DNA of 64,000 nt from an uncultured Nitrospina sp. (GTDB lineage: Bacteria > Nitrospinota > Nitrospinia > Nitrospinales > VA-1), in contig CALAGQ010000037.1 in the NCBI GenBank assembly GCA_937891765.1, positions 62,001-126,000 of the forward strand, read 5' to 3'. How positions within the stretch are numbered: the first letter of the stretch is position 1; each line of letters starts with the position of its first letter. Below, in pieces: positions 53,250 to 63,784 of this stretch. Below the pieces are notes generated by a model. That model saw only the letters and a program-made list of their open reading frames with translations, did no database searches and had not been told where the DNA came from. The position numbers and the translations under genes were made by a program.

Positions 53250-53559
53250 CACGAGAAGATTTGTTGGTGGAGTCCAGCAACTGTTTGCTGGGCTTAAAGG
53301 TCAAGACCGTCCGGGGGCGAATACGGATCGTTTCTCCCGTTTTAGGGTTGCGAGCATTGCGGGCCTTTTTTTCTCGCAAAATAAAACTGGCGAACCTTGA
53401 GATACGAACGTTATTGCCATGAGCCAATTCGGATTTAATTTCGTCAAACAAAATTTCCACCGCCCGAGCGGCTTCCTGGCGGGTGAACCCAACTTTCTCA
53501 TAAACCTGGTCGACAATATCCGCCTTCACCAAGGTGCCATTTAAATCGGCTTTATTCAA
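53230..53559 (-). CDS. ihfA: Integration host factor alpha subunit
   Basis: The 109-residue protein has the HU/IHF fold: [79 protein letters not shown]. It contains the RNPKTGE arm that inserts into the minor groove. The IHF-alpha call rests on the longer N-terminus, the extended Ser/Asp-rich C-terminus and the downstream merR gene; HU cannot be fully excluded. It bends DNA in replication, recombination and transcription. Confidence 0.88.
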   Translation of the reverse strand: MNKADLNGTLVKADIVDQVYEKVGFTRQEAARAVEILFDEIKSELAHGNNVRISRFASFILREKKARNARNPKTGETIRIRPRTVLTFKPSKQLLDSTNKSSRDDNSDS

Positions 53560-53611
53560 AATTGTTTCCTCAAAAAATGATAGCCCTTTTTAATTTCTTT
53601 GGTCATTGCTT

Positions 53612-55693
53612 CTACTTTTCTTCATAGGTCTCGTTAGCCTCATCAATAATTTTTTGCATCAAATGTTCCGGGACATCCTCATAATGATCATATTCCATGA
53701 CAAACATGCCCTGCCCACCCGTCATCGAAGTTAGGTCTGCAGCATAATTCAAGACTTCCGCCATCGGCACAAAAGCACGAATGGTCTGAGTATCCTCCCC
53801 TGAATCAATTCCCTGAATCTTACCGCGTTTGGAATTGATATCGCCCATTATATCCCCAACATGGTCGCTCGGCACCACGATTTCCATATTCATGATTGGC
53901 TCAGTAAGAATCGGCTTGCAATCCGCGACCCCCTTTTTGAATCCAAGTGAACCGGCGATCTTGAACGCCATTTCCGATGAATCCACATTGTGGTAAGACC
54001 CGTCATATAAACTCACTTTCACATCGACCATCGGGTAATGCGCAATGATGCCACCTGCCATTGCCTCTTGAATTCCCTTGTCAACAGCGGGGATATAAGT
54101 CTTGGGGATAGCGCCTCCAACAATTTTATCCTCAAAAATATAGCCTTCTCCCCTCTTCATGGGAGAGATTTCTATCCAGGTGTCTCCAAACTGGCCCTTC
54201 CCGCCCGTTTGTTTTTTATATTTTCCCTGCACCTTTGTGGAACCTTTAATCGTTTCGCGATAAGGAACCTTGGGCGCCTTGACAACCACCTCCACACCAA
54301 AGCGTCGTTCCAACCTTTCCAGGGTTACATCAAAGTGAACCTGCCCCAGTCCGGATAGCAGCAATTGCCCGGTTTGAGCATTTCTTTCCATCTTCAGGGT
54401 CGGGTCTTCTTCCAACAATCTGTGCAGGGCGGTACTGATTTTTTCTTCATCGGCCCGTGTTTTGGGTTCCAATGCCCGTGAAAAAACCGGCAAAGGAAAA
54501 GCGATGGGCGGGAACACCAGCTTTTCCTCAGCATCTGAAAACGTGTCACCGGTTATCGTTAACTTCAGCTTGGCCACGGTTCCCATATCACCTTCGGAGA
54601 TTTCAGAAACCTGAACCTGCTTTTTACCCTGGAGCATATACAACTGCCCCACACGTTCATTCACATCCTGAGTGGCATTGTAGATAGTGGAATCCCCTTT
54701 AAGAGAACCCGAGAACATTCTAAATAAAGTCAATTTTCCGGCATAAGGGTCGGCAATGGTTTTGAACACCAGACCCGCAGCCGACTTACCACCCTTCGCG
54801 GAACAGGCAACCTCGGAATCATCCCGTTTTGCCATCACCGGAGCCCGCAAATCAGGCGAAGGAAGATATTTAATGGCCGCCTTAAGCAAAAGGTCCACAC
54901 CTATATTATGTAGAGCCGACCCACCGAGCACCGGAATCAACTGACCCTCTTCGATGCCTTCTTTTAATCCTTTGGAAAATTCCTCCTCGGTCAATTCTCC
55001 CTGCTCGAGATATATTTCAATCAGTTCATCATCGACTTCCGCCACCGCTTCCATTAAATCAGCATGGCTGATTTCCATTTCATCTTTAATATCAGAAGGC
55101 ACTTCTCCTGTCTTGCCATTCCCTTTACCATCTTTGTCGTAGGAGACATAATGGTTATCAATGAGGTCCACAACCCCTGAAAAGTTTTCCCCGGTGGAAT
55201 TAGGGAGCTGCATAAAAACCGGATTTTTTTTGAATTTATTTTTAATGGATTCCAGGATGGGAGCGATATTGGCCCGTTCGTGATCCAGCTTATTCAGAAA
55301 AATAATTCTAGGCAGGTTCAACTGGTCGGCCCAGTTCCATATTTTTTCCGTATAAAACTGTACCCCTTCAGCGGCATCAATCACAAAAATCAAACCATCG
55401 ACTACTCGCAGGCAGGCAGGCGTATCGGTGATGAAGTTACTGCTTCCCGGCATATCGATGAGGTTTAATTTGGTCGCGTTCACTTCACAAAATGCAACCG
55501 AGGCATCTATGGAATGCCCGCGCTTTATTTCATCCGGGTCATAATCCATAACGGATGAAACATCGCCGACTTGACCCAATCGATCAGAGACTCCGGAAAA
55601 ATACAAAATCGCTTCTGCTAAAGATGTTTTCCCCGACCCCCCGTGGCCCACTAATCCAATATTCCTGATATCTTGAATTTTATATTGCTTCAT
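53612..55693 (-). CDS. Elongation factor G-like protein (EF-G paralogue)
   Basis: The 693-residue GTPase has five domains in EF-G order, but its P-loop is GLVGHGGSGKTSLAEAIL, not the GHIDAGKTT of true EF-G, and switch I reads KRGHSIDASVAF. The G3 DMPGSSNF, G4 NKLD and domain III-V blocks are present (LSGLGQVHFDVTLERL). This type is the widespread EF-G-like/FusA2 paralogue of unsettled function, not the primary translocase. The start at the ATG at 55693 follows GAGGTGAT; the open frame extends 11 codons further. A TTGAAA-N16-TAAATT element at 55855-55882 (minus) may be its promoter. Confidence 0.9.
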   Translation of the reverse strand: MKQYKIQDIRNIGLVGHGGSGKTSLAEAILYFSGVSDRLGQVGDVSSVMDYDPDEIKRGHSIDASVAFCEVNATKLNLIDMPGSSNFITDTPACLRVVDGLIFVIDAAEGVQFYTEKIWNWADQLNLPRIIFLNKLDHERANIAPILESIKNKFKKNPVFMQLPNSTGENFSGVVDLIDNHYVSYDKDGKGNGKTGEVPSDIKDEMEISHADLMEAVAEVDDELIEIYLEQGELTEEEFSKGLKEGIEEGQLIPVLGGSALHNIGVDLLLKAAIKYLPSPDLRAPVMAKRDDSEVACSAKGGKSAAGLVFKTIADPYAGKLTLFRMFSGSLKGDSTIYNATQDVNERVGQLYMLQGKKQVQVSEISEGDMGTVAKLKLTITGDTFSDAEEKLVFPPIAFPLPVFSRALEPKTRADEEKISTALHRLLEEDPTLKMERNAQTGQLLLSGLGQVHFDVTLERLERRFGVEVVVKAPKVPYRETIKGSTKVQGKYKKQTGGKGQFGDTWIEISPMKRGEGYIFEDKIVGGAIPKTYIPAVDKGIQEAMAGGIIAHYPMVDVKVSLYDGSYHNVDSSEMAFKIAGSLGFKKGVADCKPILTEPIMNMEIVVPSDHVGDIMGDINSKRGKIQGIDSGEDTQTIRAFVPMAEVLNYAADLTSMTGGQGMFVMEYDHYEDVPEHLMQKIIDEANETYEEK

Positions 55694-55726
55694 ATCACCT
55701 CGCCTGGTAAATGGTGCACCCGCCAA

Positions 55727-56101
55727 CCGGAGAAGCTACCCCTACTCCCTCAAACCATAAAACAAGAGCCGTTGTCAATGAACCCCTAATCCAGAAGATT
55801 AGAACTATAAACATTCCAAATTTTACGGCAAAAGTCAAAATTTTATATGAAGTTAATTTAAGAAATATAAGGGATATTTCAAGCAACCGCTAGAAATCAG
55901 GACAAACCGGGAAGGGAAATGAGGCGGCGAATCTTTCCTATTCAATTCATTTCAAAGCGTTTAAGTCCATTGTCAAAAAACATCCACCGCTGCTTGGAAA
56001 AACTGAAACTGTCAGCATTCAGGTAGAAAAAAAATTAGGATTATGGGGGTAAGATTCTTTCAAAAGCGCAGGCGAAGCACGCAGAATGAGGTAGGACATT
56101 T
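55727..56101. other. Intergenic region between der and the EF-G-like gene
   Basis: These 375 bases contain no gene I can support. On the minus strand TTGAAA (55882-55877), a 16-base spacer and TAAATT (55860-55855) form a weak candidate promoter for the EF-G-like gene. The remainder is AT-rich and unstructured. Confidence 0.4.
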
Positions 56102-57430
56102 TCAGCGGTCTACAGCTTTTCCTTTTCCTGATAAAATGAGCCGGACAGGAGTCCCGATAAACCCGAATGTTTTTCGCAGGCTGTTGATCAAATAACGACG
56201 GTAGGAAAAATGTATTCCTTGCGGGAAATTTAAAAAACATTTAAACGTCGGCGGTCGCTTCTTCACTTGCGTGGCATAAAAAAGCTTCATGAATTTACCC
56301 CGGTAATTCGACATGGGGTTTTTCTGAATGGCACGCTCAAAACACTCATTAAGAGATGACGTGGGTATGCTCCTGGAATACTCTTCGTAAACTTTCTCTA
56401 CCTGAGGCAGGATCTTGTCAACTCGCAATCCCGATTTAGCCGACACCGTAAGCACGGGAGCAAATTCCATAAATTTAAGACTGTAACGCACCCGGTCGAC
56501 AAACTCCTCGAATAAAACTTCTTTTTCCCGGGCCAAGTCCCACTTATTCCCCAAAACCACACACGCCTTGCCACGATCCAAAGCATAGCCCGCCACCGTA
56601 GCATCCTGGTCACTGACCGGCTCCATGCCATCCAGCACCAGCACCGCAACATCACAACGATCCAGAGCTTTAAGAGCCATGATCACACTGAATTTATCCA
56701 GAACCAGATGAGTTTTGCCTTTGCGCCTGATTCCCGCCGTATCGATCAAAATAAAGTGACGCCCGTTCCATTCCAAAGGAGTATCAATCGCATCCCGAGT
56801 CGTTCCGGGTATATCAGAAACAATACAACGTTCTGAGTTCAACAAATTGTTAATGAGAGATGACTTCCCCACATTGGGTTTTCCTATCACCGCAATACGA
56901 ATGCTGTCACTGCTCTCCAACTCCTCTTCCATCTCAGGAAGAGACTCGGCAACCGCTTCAATCAACTCATAAAGACCCGGCCCATGTTCCGCCGAAATTG
57001 GAAAGATGTTATCCAATCCCAATTGAGAAAATTCAGGGAGTATAAAATGATGAGAAGGCGAGTCCACCTTGTTCACGGCAAGGAAAAAAGGCTTTCCCGA
57101 TTTGCGAACTTGAGAAATCATTTCCCTGTCCGGCCCGGTCAGCCCGCTCAGGTTATCCACAACGACAATCACACAGTCTGCTTCGTCCCGAGCCCACTGG
57201 GCCTGCTCCACCACTTGAAGCTCTATCGGGTTGTTGGTGTCAACATCCACTCCGCCTGTGTCGACAAGCAAAACAGGACGGTTGCCAAATTCTGCGGCGC
57301 CATACATTCTGTCGCGGGTCACTCCCGGCGTGTCATTGACAATCGCCGAACGGCTCTGTGTGAGTTTATTGAATAACGTTGACTTGCCAACGTTGGCTCT
57401 GCCAACGATAGCGATAACAGGGGCTGTCAT
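56102..57430 (-). CDS. der: Ribosome-associated GTPase Der (EngA)
   Basis: The 442-residue protein has two consecutive GTPase domains (GRANVGKSTLFNKL and GKPNVGKSSLINNLL, each with its DTPG/DTAGIRR, NKVD/NKWD blocks) and a C-terminal KH-like domain, the Der architecture. It acts in late assembly of the 50S ribosomal subunit and is usually essential. It lies 9 bases after the cell-wall amidase gene on the same strand, with the amidase upstream. Confidence 0.97.
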   Translation of the reverse strand: MTAPVIAIVGRANVGKSTLFNKLTQSRSAIVNDTPGVTRDRMYGAAEFGNRPVLLVDTGGVDVDTNNPIELQVVEQAQWARDEADCVIVVVDNLSGLTGPDREMISQVRKSGKPFFLAVNKVDSPSHHFILPEFSQLGLDNIFPISAEHGPGLYELIEAVAESLPEMEEELESSDSIRIAVIGKPNVGKSSLINNLLNSERCIVSDIPGTTRDAIDTPLEWNGRHFILIDTAGIRRKGKTHLVLDKFSVIMALKALDRCDVAVLVLDGMEPVSDQDATVAGYALDRGKACVVLGNKWDLAREKEVLFEEFVDRVRYSLKFMEFAPVLTVSAKSGLRVDKILPQVEKVYEEYSRSIPTSSLNECFERAIQKNPMSNYRGKFMKLFYATQVKKRPPTFKCFLNFPQGIHFSYRRYLINSLRKTFGFIGTPVRLILSGKGKAVDR

Positions 57431-57439
57431 GCCTCCTCC

Positions 57440-59023
57440 TTAAATAGATGGTCCCTTGTCCTGCAGGTATTTGTGGATACCTTCCGCTATGGAGGAAGCC
57501 AGCCTATAAAGGTAGTCGGGCTTGGAAAGCATGCGGGATTCCTTCCGGTTGGTCAAAAAACCGACCTCAACCAGAATGCTGGGCATATCGGCGCCATGAA
57601 GAACATAAAATGGGCCTTCTTTGACTCCCAGGTTTTTCAACTCGCGAAACTTTTTTCTGGAAGATCTAAAAAGGTTTTCCTGAACCGTTCCCGCCAAGCG
57701 GGAAGAGTCATTAATCTTTGTGGTAGTAATGAGGCTTGCCAGAATTTCCTGAACCTGATCGTCTTTGACGGATTGAACCAGTTCACCATTTTCCCTGGCG
57801 GCAACTGCCAAAGCCTGATCATTATTAGTCGTGCCCAAAAAATACGTTTCGATACCATGCGCCGACTTTCTTTCGGCAGCATTGGCATGAATTGAAACAA
57901 ACAGGTCTGCGTTCCTGTTATTGGCAATCGTACTTCTTTCTTTCAGCGGGATGAACGTATCATCCCTTCGGGTCATCACCACCCGATACTTGAATCTGTT
58001 GACCAGTATGGTTTTGACATGCCGGGCAATGGTCAGATTGACATCTTTTTCGTGCAGTCCACCTTGACTTTTTGCGCCCTGGTCTTTACCACCATGTCCC
58101 GCATCGACAACGACCAGAGTTACGGCTCCGCCGGAAGAAGGAACATATAGATGCCCGCCTTTCTTTTCTTTTTCAAAAGTTATTTTTTTAACCGGCACCT
58201 GAGGAGAAGGGTTGGCTTTACTGGCCACAACCACCCTTTTCTCAGGTAAGTGTTGAACGACCTTTTTTTCCTGCAGGACCACTTGCGGTTGGGAAATTAT
58301 TTTTTTCTTCTCTGGTTTTTCCGCTGGTGTTGATAAAACCTGGGCTACTGGCTCTTTTTTTTCCTCTTTCGACAAGGCCATCAATTTTGTATATGGAGAT
58401 GAAGCAATCTGTTTGGCGACTGTCGGCTTTTTCTCTTGCGGTGCTACCACTAGTTTTTTGCTAACAGGCACCTTTTGCTTTTTCGTTTCAGGAGAGACAG
58501 ACGCCAGCTTCTTATATTGCAGACGGGCCTTCCCTGCCTGATCGCCCTCCGGATACTTTTCAAATATCGTTTTAAAAATCCTCGTGGCCGAAGAAAAATC
58601 TTTTTTATCACGATAGATCTCGGCCGACTCGAACAACGCGTCATCGGTCAGCGAACCCCGTGAAAAATCACGGGAAACCTTTTCAAAATGATGCAGGGCC
58701 TGATCCAGATCCTTTGCATTTTTAGAAATCCCGTTCAGCCCCTGATACAACCGAGCCATAGTGAAAACGGCTTTATAAGCCTGCGGACTTTTGGGATGAC
58801 GCTTCACCACTTTGGAAAATTGCTGGATAACCTTTTCCCAATGGTGACGAAATTTCTGTTTATCAGGAGAAGCCTTGAGTTGGTAATACGATTTCTGCGC
58901 CAGATAATAAAGATCTTTGGAGGAGTAAGATTTTCCAGCCCAGGCAGAAGAAGCCCACAGAAATATAAAACCGGCGACAAGCGCCCCATTTTTAAATTTC
59001 AAATGAAATTGATGCATTGACAT
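57440..59023 (-). CDS. N-acetylmuramoyl-L-alanine amidase with TPR-like N-terminal region
   Basis: The 527-residue protein has a signal peptide (GALVAGFIFLWASSAWA), a TPR-like region (residues 40-175, SPQAYKAVFTMARLYQGLNG), a Lys/Pro/Val-rich linker (190-290) and a C-terminal Amidase_3 domain (about 300-525). The zinc ligands are in VVDAGHGG, LHEKDVNL and VSIHANA, with Glu in ILVEVGFLTN. It cleaves the amide between muramic acid and the peptide in the periplasm, for daughter-cell separation. No AMIN domain was seen, unlike AmiC. It is co-directional with der. Confidence 0.93.
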   Translation of the reverse strand: MSMHQFHLKFKNGALVAGFIFLWASSAWAGKSYSSKDLYYLAQKSYYQLKASPDKQKFRHHWEKVIQQFSKVVKRHPKSPQAYKAVFTMARLYQGLNGISKNAKDLDQALHHFEKVSRDFSRGSLTDDALFESAEIYRDKKDFSSATRIFKTIFEKYPEGDQAGKARLQYKKLASVSPETKKQKVPVSKKLVVAPQEKKPTVAKQIASSPYTKLMALSKEEKKEPVAQVLSTPAEKPEKKKIISQPQVVLQEKKVVQHLPEKRVVVASKANPSPQVPVKKITFEKEKKGGHLYVPSSGGAVTLVVVDAGHGGKDQGAKSQGGLHEKDVNLTIARHVKTILVNRFKYRVVMTRRDDTFIPLKERSTIANNRNADLFVSIHANAAERKSAHGIETYFLGTTNNDQALAVAARENGELVQSVKDDQVQEILASLITTTKINDSSRLAGTVQENLFRSSRKKFRELKNLGVKEGPFYVLHGADMPSILVEVGFLTNRKESRMLSKPDYLYRLASSIAEGIHKYLQDKGPSI

Positions 59024-59138
59024 GACAAGGCCCCAAAAAAGCCACTTACCTTAACTAGTTAATTTTATTGAAGTTATTGGATAATAATAGCATTTTCCCC
59101 TACCCGGGTCAATAGAGCTTACCCATATGAATGGGGAA

Positions 59139-59867
59139 TTACCGTCCCTCAGCCAAGCGGACAGCCAAGTATGTGGGCAGGCCATTTTCTCGAATCTTGT
59201 CCTGAGTCGAACTCAGGTCATACTCAAAGCGACGGACTTCCACCGTTTTTTCTTTAGAGTCATAAATCATGAAAGCAGGGTCCGGGTTTCCGTCCCGGGG
59301 TTGTCCCAAACTTCCATCATTAAAAATATAACGGTTTTCCGGTTCAATATCCCAGAACGCCGAGACATAGTCGTTCACCTCGCCATCTGCTGTTTGTTCG
59401 AGAATAATCGGCTTATGAGAATGGCCCACAAAACAGAGGCGCGCCTCAAAGCTTTTAAAATTGCGTTTGCCCCCGGTCTTTGAAGTCACATAATGCCAGG
59501 CTTCCGGCTCATAGGGGGAAGCATGCACCCAATAAATCCCTTTTGCTTCATGATCCAGAGGAAGAGAGCCAAGAAAGTCTTTATTTTTTTCTGTCAGTTT
59601 TTCCCGGGTCCACAAGCACGATTGATAGGCGTAGGAATTAAAATCAGTGGTATCGGTCTTATTGACAGCGGCCCAATCATGATTGCCCGCGATGGTTAAA
59701 TCCGCATTTTTTCTCACCCAATCAACGCAAGGGTTGGGATCAGCTCCATATCCCACAATATCCCCCAGGCAAACCAGTTTGTCGTGAGTAATCATTTCTA
59801 TCTCTTTTTCGAATTGATTCAGGGCTTCAAGGTTGCTATGCAAATCGGAGAAGATGATATAACGCAT
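59139..59867 (-). CDS. Metallophosphoesterase (calcineurin-like)
   Basis: The 242-residue protein is a single-domain phosphoesterase: IIFSDLHSNLEAL (Asp and His ligands), CLGDIVGYGADP, AGNHDWA and GHSHKP, all five blocks of the fold. The ligand set matches the YfcE/DUF2073-type phosphodiesterases with unknown substrate. The first bases of the gene lie 8 bases after the nusB stop, same strand, so it may be in the nusB-rib transcript. Confidence 0.9.
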   Translation of the reverse strand: MRYIIFSDLHSNLEALNQFEKEIEMITHDKLVCLGDIVGYGADPNPCVDWVRKNADLTIAGNHDWAAVNKTDTTDFNSYAYQSCLWTREKLTEKNKDFLGSLPLDHEAKGIYWVHASPYEPEAWHYVTSKTGGKRNFKSFEARLCFVGHSHKPIILEQTADGEVNDYVSAFWDIEPENRYIFNDGSLGQPRDGNPDPAFMIYDSKEKTVEVRRFEYDLSSTQDKIRENGLPTYLAVRLAEGR

Positions 59868-59875
59868 AGGCGGGT

Positions 59876-60295
59876 TTACTTCACTGTTGAGGTGTCCGTT
59901 TCTTTAAAAACCTTATCGAGAATGCCGTTGATAAAATCAGGGGAGTCTTCGGTGCCAAATTTTTTGGCGATCTCAACGGCCTCGTTAATAACTACTTTGG
60001 GAGGCGTGGAAGCCTCAAACATCAACTCACAAATACCCAGACGTAAAATGTTGCGATCGACCATAGACATGCGTTCCAGCGTCCAGTGGTCACTGAATTT
60101 TTTAAGCATAGTGTCGATCTCTTCAGCCTGAGCAAAAACCTTTTCGACCAGGGTTTTCATAAATTCGATGATTTCAGCTTGAGTGCTGGATCTTTCACAA
60201 AACTGTGCCATCTGAGCTTCAAGGTCGTCTGGATTGAATTCGCTCTGATACAGGAACTTTAAAGCCAATTCCCTCGCGACGCGCCGCTTTCCCAT
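59876..60295 (-). CDS. nusB: Transcription antitermination factor NusB
   Basis: The 139-residue protein starts at the ATG at 60295 (GAGG seven bases before), giving GKRRVARELALKFLYQSEF, the family N-terminus. It has the helical core DRNILRLGICELMFEASTPPKVVINEAVEIAKKFGTEDSPDFINGILDKV. It binds boxA RNA with NusE to prevent early termination in rRNA operons. It overlaps no gene and lies 8 bases after ribH, an order seen in many bacteria. Confidence 0.95.
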   Translation of the reverse strand: MGKRRVARELALKFLYQSEFNPDDLEAQMAQFCERSSTQAEIIEFMKTLVEKVFAQAEEIDTMLKKFSDHWTLERMSMVDRNILRLGICELMFEASTPPKVVINEAVEIAKKFGTEDSPDFINGILDKVFKETDTSTVK

Positions 60296-60303
60296 AAATT
60301 GCC

Positions 60304-60768
60304 TCAAATCTTCCTGTATAAATTTGCCATTTCCACAGCCGCCAGCGCTGTTTCTCTTCCCTTATTGGAAGAGTCGGAACCCGATCTTGCAACCGCCTGT
60401 TCAAGATCATTCGTGGTCAACACGCCAAACAAAACAGGAATATTAAACTCGAGCCCTACCTGATTAATCCCGCGGCTGGTTTCAGCCGAAATATATTCGA
60501 AGTGTGGGGTTCCCCCTTTAATCACCGCACCCAGACAGACGATGGCATCAAAATTCCGGGTGGAACAAAGTTTCTTCGCTGCCTGAGGAATTTCGAACGC
60601 TCCGGGAACCCGGACCACTTCCAGGCTTTCCTCATCGGCTCCTTGCTCCTTGAATGCTGAAAGCGCACCGCTGAGAAGTTTGCTGGTCACCAGGTCATTA
60701 AAACGGCTCACTACGATTCCAAAACGGAGCCCTGCGGCGTTGTTGTCCCCTTCAATATATCTAGCCAT
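60304..60768 (-). CDS. ribH: 6,7-dimethyl-8-ribityllumazine synthase
   Basis: The 154-residue protein has the lumazine-synthase core: RFGIVVSRFNDLVTSKLLSGAL, EVVRVPGAFEIPQAAKKL, GAVIKGGTPHFEYISAE and FGVLTTNDLEQAVARSG. It condenses the ribityl-aminouracil with dihydroxybutanone phosphate, the penultimate step of riboflavin synthesis, and assembles into a large shell. It follows ribBA by 9 bases and precedes nusB by 8, in one minus-strand operon. Confidence 0.97.
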   Translation of the reverse strand: MARYIEGDNNAAGLRFGIVVSRFNDLVTSKLLSGALSAFKEQGADEESLEVVRVPGAFEIPQAAKKLCSTRNFDAIVCLGAVIKGGTPHFEYISAETSRGINQVGLEFNIPVLFGVLTTNDLEQAVARSGSDSSNKGRETALAAVEMANLYRKI

Positions 60769-60777
60769 ACAAGTGGT

Positions 60778-61989
60778 TCATTTAATATTTTGAAACATAT
60801 GGCCCATTTTTTCCTGCTTGGTCCGAAGGTATTTGAGGTTGTCTTTTTTAGCCTGAACTTCAATGGGTACTCTTTCCACCATCTGCAGGCCATAACCTTC
60901 AAGCCCAACTATCTTTCTCGGATTGTTCGTCATGATGCGGATCTTCCCCAGCCCCAACTTACGCAGAATCTGGGCACCAATGCCATAGTCCCGCAAATCA
61001 GGCTTGAACCCGAGTTCCTCATTGGCCTCTACGGTATCTTTTCCCTCGTCCTGCAAGGCGTAGGCCTTCATCTTGTTGACGATTCCTATCCCTCGTCCTT
61101 CCTGATGCAAATAAAGCAGGACACCTTTGCCTGCTTGTTCAATCATTTCCATGGATTTTTTTAATTGTTCTCCGCAATCGCACCGGTAGGAACCAAAAAC
61201 ATCTCCGGTCAAACATTGGGAATGCACTCGCACCAATGTCGGCTCATCGGCCTGAATCTCTCCCTTGACCAAAGCAATATGTGTCTGATCATTCAAAATA
61301 TTTTTAAAGACCACAGCGCGAAACTCACCCGAATGAGTCGGCAGAATGGTGGAGGTAACTTCTTCCACCAATGCTTCCTGCTTGAGCCTGTATTCGGCAA
61401 GGTCTTTGGTGGTGATCATTTTCAGTCCGTGCTCTTTTATAAATTCTGTCAGGTGAGAAACCCGGGCCATGGTACCGTCATCATTCATGATTTCGCAAAT
61501 AACACCACAGGGTTGCAAGCCTGCAATACGCGCGATATCCACCGAAGCCTCAGTTTGCCCCATACGCACCAGCACGCCTCCGTTTTTGGCACGCAAGGGG
61601 AATATATGCCCCGGTTTGACCAGATCGTTTTTGGAAGACTCCGGATCAATCGCGACTTTGATCGTGTGCGCCCTGTCCGCCGCTGAAATTCCTGTGCTCA
61701 CACCATGCCTGGCATCAATGGAAACCGTAAACGGAGTTTCAAAAGCAGACTGGTTATCATCGACCATCATGCTCAATCCCAATTCACGGGTTCGGCTTTC
61801 TGTCAGGGTGAGACAAATCAGACCGCGACCGAATTTAGCCATGAAGTTTACCAATTCCGGGGTAACTTTCTCGGCGGCGACCATCAGGTCTCCTTCGTTC
61901 TCACGATCCTCGTCATCCACGATGACGATCATTTTCCCCTGCTGAATATCCGCAACGGCTTCTTCTATGGTGCTGAATTCTTTTTGCAT
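60778..61989 (-). CDS. ribBA: Bifunctional dihydroxybutanone-phosphate synthase / GTP cyclohydrolase II
   Basis: The 403-residue protein joins RibB (residues 1-200: [21 protein letters not shown], the DHBP-synthase acidic loop, and [19 protein letters not shown]) to RibA (205-403: [22 protein letters not shown] with the zinc ligand C-x10-C-x-C, and [13 protein letters not shown]). It supplies both branches of riboflavin synthesis, from ribulose 5-phosphate and from GTP. It lies between ribE and ribH in the order ribD-ribE-ribBA-ribH. Confidence 0.97.
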   Translation of the reverse strand: MQKEFSTIEEAVADIQQGKMIVIVDDEDRENEGDLMVAAEKVTPELVNFMAKFGRGLICLTLTESRTRELGLSMMVDDNQSAFETPFTVSIDARHGVSTGISAADRAHTIKVAIDPESSKNDLVKPGHIFPLRAKNGGVLVRMGQTEASVDIARIAGLQPCGVICEIMNDDGTMARVSHLTEFIKEHGLKMITTKDLAEYRLKQEALVEEVTSTILPTHSGEFRAVVFKNILNDQTHIALVKGEIQADEPTLVRVHSQCLTGDVFGSYRCDCGEQLKKSMEMIEQAGKGVLLYLHQEGRGIGIVNKMKAYALQDEGKDTVEANEELGFKPDLRDYGIGAQILRKLGLGKIRIMTNNPRKIVGLEGYGLQMVERVPIEVQAKKDNLKYLRTKQEKMGHMFQNIK

Positions 61990-61997
61990 GACTTCCC

Positions 61998-62648
61998 CTA
62001 TAACGAGAAGCCCTGTTGCCGGAGAAAATCGAGAGAAGGTTTCTTCTCGCCCGGTTTCAACAGGGTTTCACAAGCTTTGAACACGTATTTGCCTATCATA
62101 TCACATTCAATATTTATTAAATCGCCAATTTTCCTGGCGCCCAAATTCGTATGATCCAAAGTAAAAGGAATGACGGAAACCGTGAACCGATTGTCCTTGC
62201 AATCGAAAACTGTCAGGCTGATGCCATCCAGAGCAATGGACCCTTTTTCCATGATGAAAGAACCGAGTTCTTCAGGATGGGAAAATCGAAATAAGACCTC
62301 GCCCGGTTTCTCCTCAATGTTTACGATTTCACCAACACGGTCAATATGCCCGCTGACAAAATGTCCGCTGATTTTCGTCGAAGGGGTGAGAGATCGTTCC
62401 AGGTTAACCCCGTCACCCTTTTTTACATTTTTAAAGCTGGTCCGGTTGAGAGTTTCGGTACTCAAATCCAATTTAAAACTCGTCGGCGTGGAATCCACGA
62501 CAGTGAGGCAAACTCCGTTCACGGCAATGCTCTCACCATCTTCAAATCCGGAAAAGTCTTCTTCCGTATTCACAACCAGTACGGCACCTTCGTTTTGCTG
62601 GGCAAACTCACCAACCGTTCCTACCGATTGCACTATTCCGCTGAACAT
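61998..62648 (-). CDS. ribE: Riboflavin synthase, alpha chain
   Basis: The 216-residue protein has two similar beta-barrel halves, each with a lumazine-binding domain: [12 protein letters not shown] at the N-terminus, [15 protein letters not shown] in the first and [14 protein letters not shown] in the second half. It disproportionates two molecules of lumazine to riboflavin. The start overlaps the end of ribD by 16 bases, so the two are translationally coupled. No FMN riboswitch was found upstream of the operon in the window. Confidence 0.96.
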   Translation of the reverse strand: MFSGIVQSVGTVGEFAQQNEGAVLVVNTEEDFSGFEDGESIAVNGVCLTVVDSTPTSFKLDLSTETLNRTSFKNVKKGDGVNLERSLTPSTKISGHFVSGHIDRVGEIVNIEEKPGEVLFRFSHPEELGSFIMEKGSIALDGISLTVFDCKDNRFTVSVIPFTLDHTNLGARKIGDLINIECDMIGKYVFKACETLLKPGEKKPSLDFLRQQGFSL

Positions 62649-63745
62649 GGGGTCGCCTCCACCATTAAATCTTCACCAATTTTCGTCACTGTAATATCCT
62701 TTAAGTTCATTGCGCCACCCACCTTTAACACTCCCTGCCCACCCAAAAAACCGGGAGCCTGGGTTCCACCTATTAGTATCGGACTGATGAATGCGACAAC
62801 CCGGTCTACCACGCCAGCCTTAACAACGCTGGCATTCAGTTCGGCACCACCTTCGATCAGTATAGAGTTCAACCCCCTGTTTGCCAATTCTTTCAGGAGG
62901 GGCTTGATGTGGAATCCGTTCTTTGAGGATTTGCCGTTTAAAACTTCCACCTTCCTGTCGACCAAAGCTTTAAGGCGGCGAGAAGAAATATCAGGTCCGG
63001 TCACATAAATAACTTTTTGCGAACGGCTATTTTTAAAAATATTTGCCGTGAGCGGGATTCTATTTCTTCGGTCCAGAATAATGCGAACAGGATGTTTAAC
63101 CGTGCCCGTTTCAAGTCTGCAGGTCAAACGAGGATTGTCTTTTAAAACGGTTTCTGTTCCCACCAGGATGGCATCCACCTGGTTTCTGATCTTATGAACA
63201 TGATTTCGCGCCAATTTTCCGGTAATCCAACGCGAGTCCCCTGAACGTGTGGCAATTTTTCCATCCAAAGACATGGCTGTTTTCAAAATCACGAATGGCA
63301 TTCCCGTTTTCATGACCTTTATAAACGATTCATTCAGCTTCACGCATTCTTCCTTGAGCACATCCGGGACAATGACAATGCCTTGTGCTCTGAGTGAACG
63401 CAAACCTTTTCCACTGACCTGGCTATTAGGATCTTTCATACCGACAAAGACCCTTTTAATCCCCGCCTGAATGATCGCGTCGGTGCAGGGAGGCGTCCGG
63501 CCAAAATGACAACACGGTTCCAAGTTGACATAAAGGTCGGCGGACCGGGCCTTATCGCCTGCCCGTCTCAAGGCCTCTATCTCGGCATGGGGATGACCGG
63601 CGCAGGAATGATAGCCCTCTCCCACAACCTTACCACGCCTGACCACGACCGCCCCCACCATGGGATTCGGACTGGTTCTGCCACGAGCCCTCTGGGCAAG
63701 CGCAAGCGCCCTTCGCATATATTGAATGTGTTTGTCTTCTATCAA
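62633..63745 (-). CDS. ribD: Bifunctional riboflavin biosynthesis deaminase/reductase
   Basis: The 370-residue protein has an N-terminal cytidine-deaminase-like domain with zinc ligands in GHPHAEIEALRRAG and EPCCHFGRTPPC, and a C-terminal reductase domain (AMSLDGKIATRSGDSRWITG; IEGGAELNASVVKAGVVDRVVAFISPILIGG). It converts the pyrimidine made by RibA to the ribitylamino form. It is the first rib gene and begins 39 bases after the stop of the OmpA/MotB-like gene, so it may be in the same transcript. Confidence 0.96.
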   Translation of the reverse strand: MIEDKHIQYMRRALALAQRARGRTSPNPMVGAVVVRRGKVVGEGYHSCAGHPHAEIEALRRAGDKARSADLYVNLEPCCHFGRTPPCTDAIIQAGIKRVFVGMKDPNSQVSGKGLRSLRAQGIVIVPDVLKEECVKLNESFIKVMKTGMPFVILKTAMSLDGKIATRSGDSRWITGKLARNHVHKIRNQVDAILVGTETVLKDNPRLTCRLETGTVKHPVRIILDRRNRIPLTANIFKNSRSQKVIYVTGPDISSRRLKALVDRKVEVLNGKSSKNGFHIKPLLKELANRGLNSILIEGGAELNASVVKAGVVDRVVAFISPILIGGTQAPGFLGGQGVLKVGGAMNLKDITVTKIGEDLMVEATPCSAE

Positions 63746-63784
63746 AAGATGCGCGGAGAACCTCCGCTGGTAAATTACAAGTGG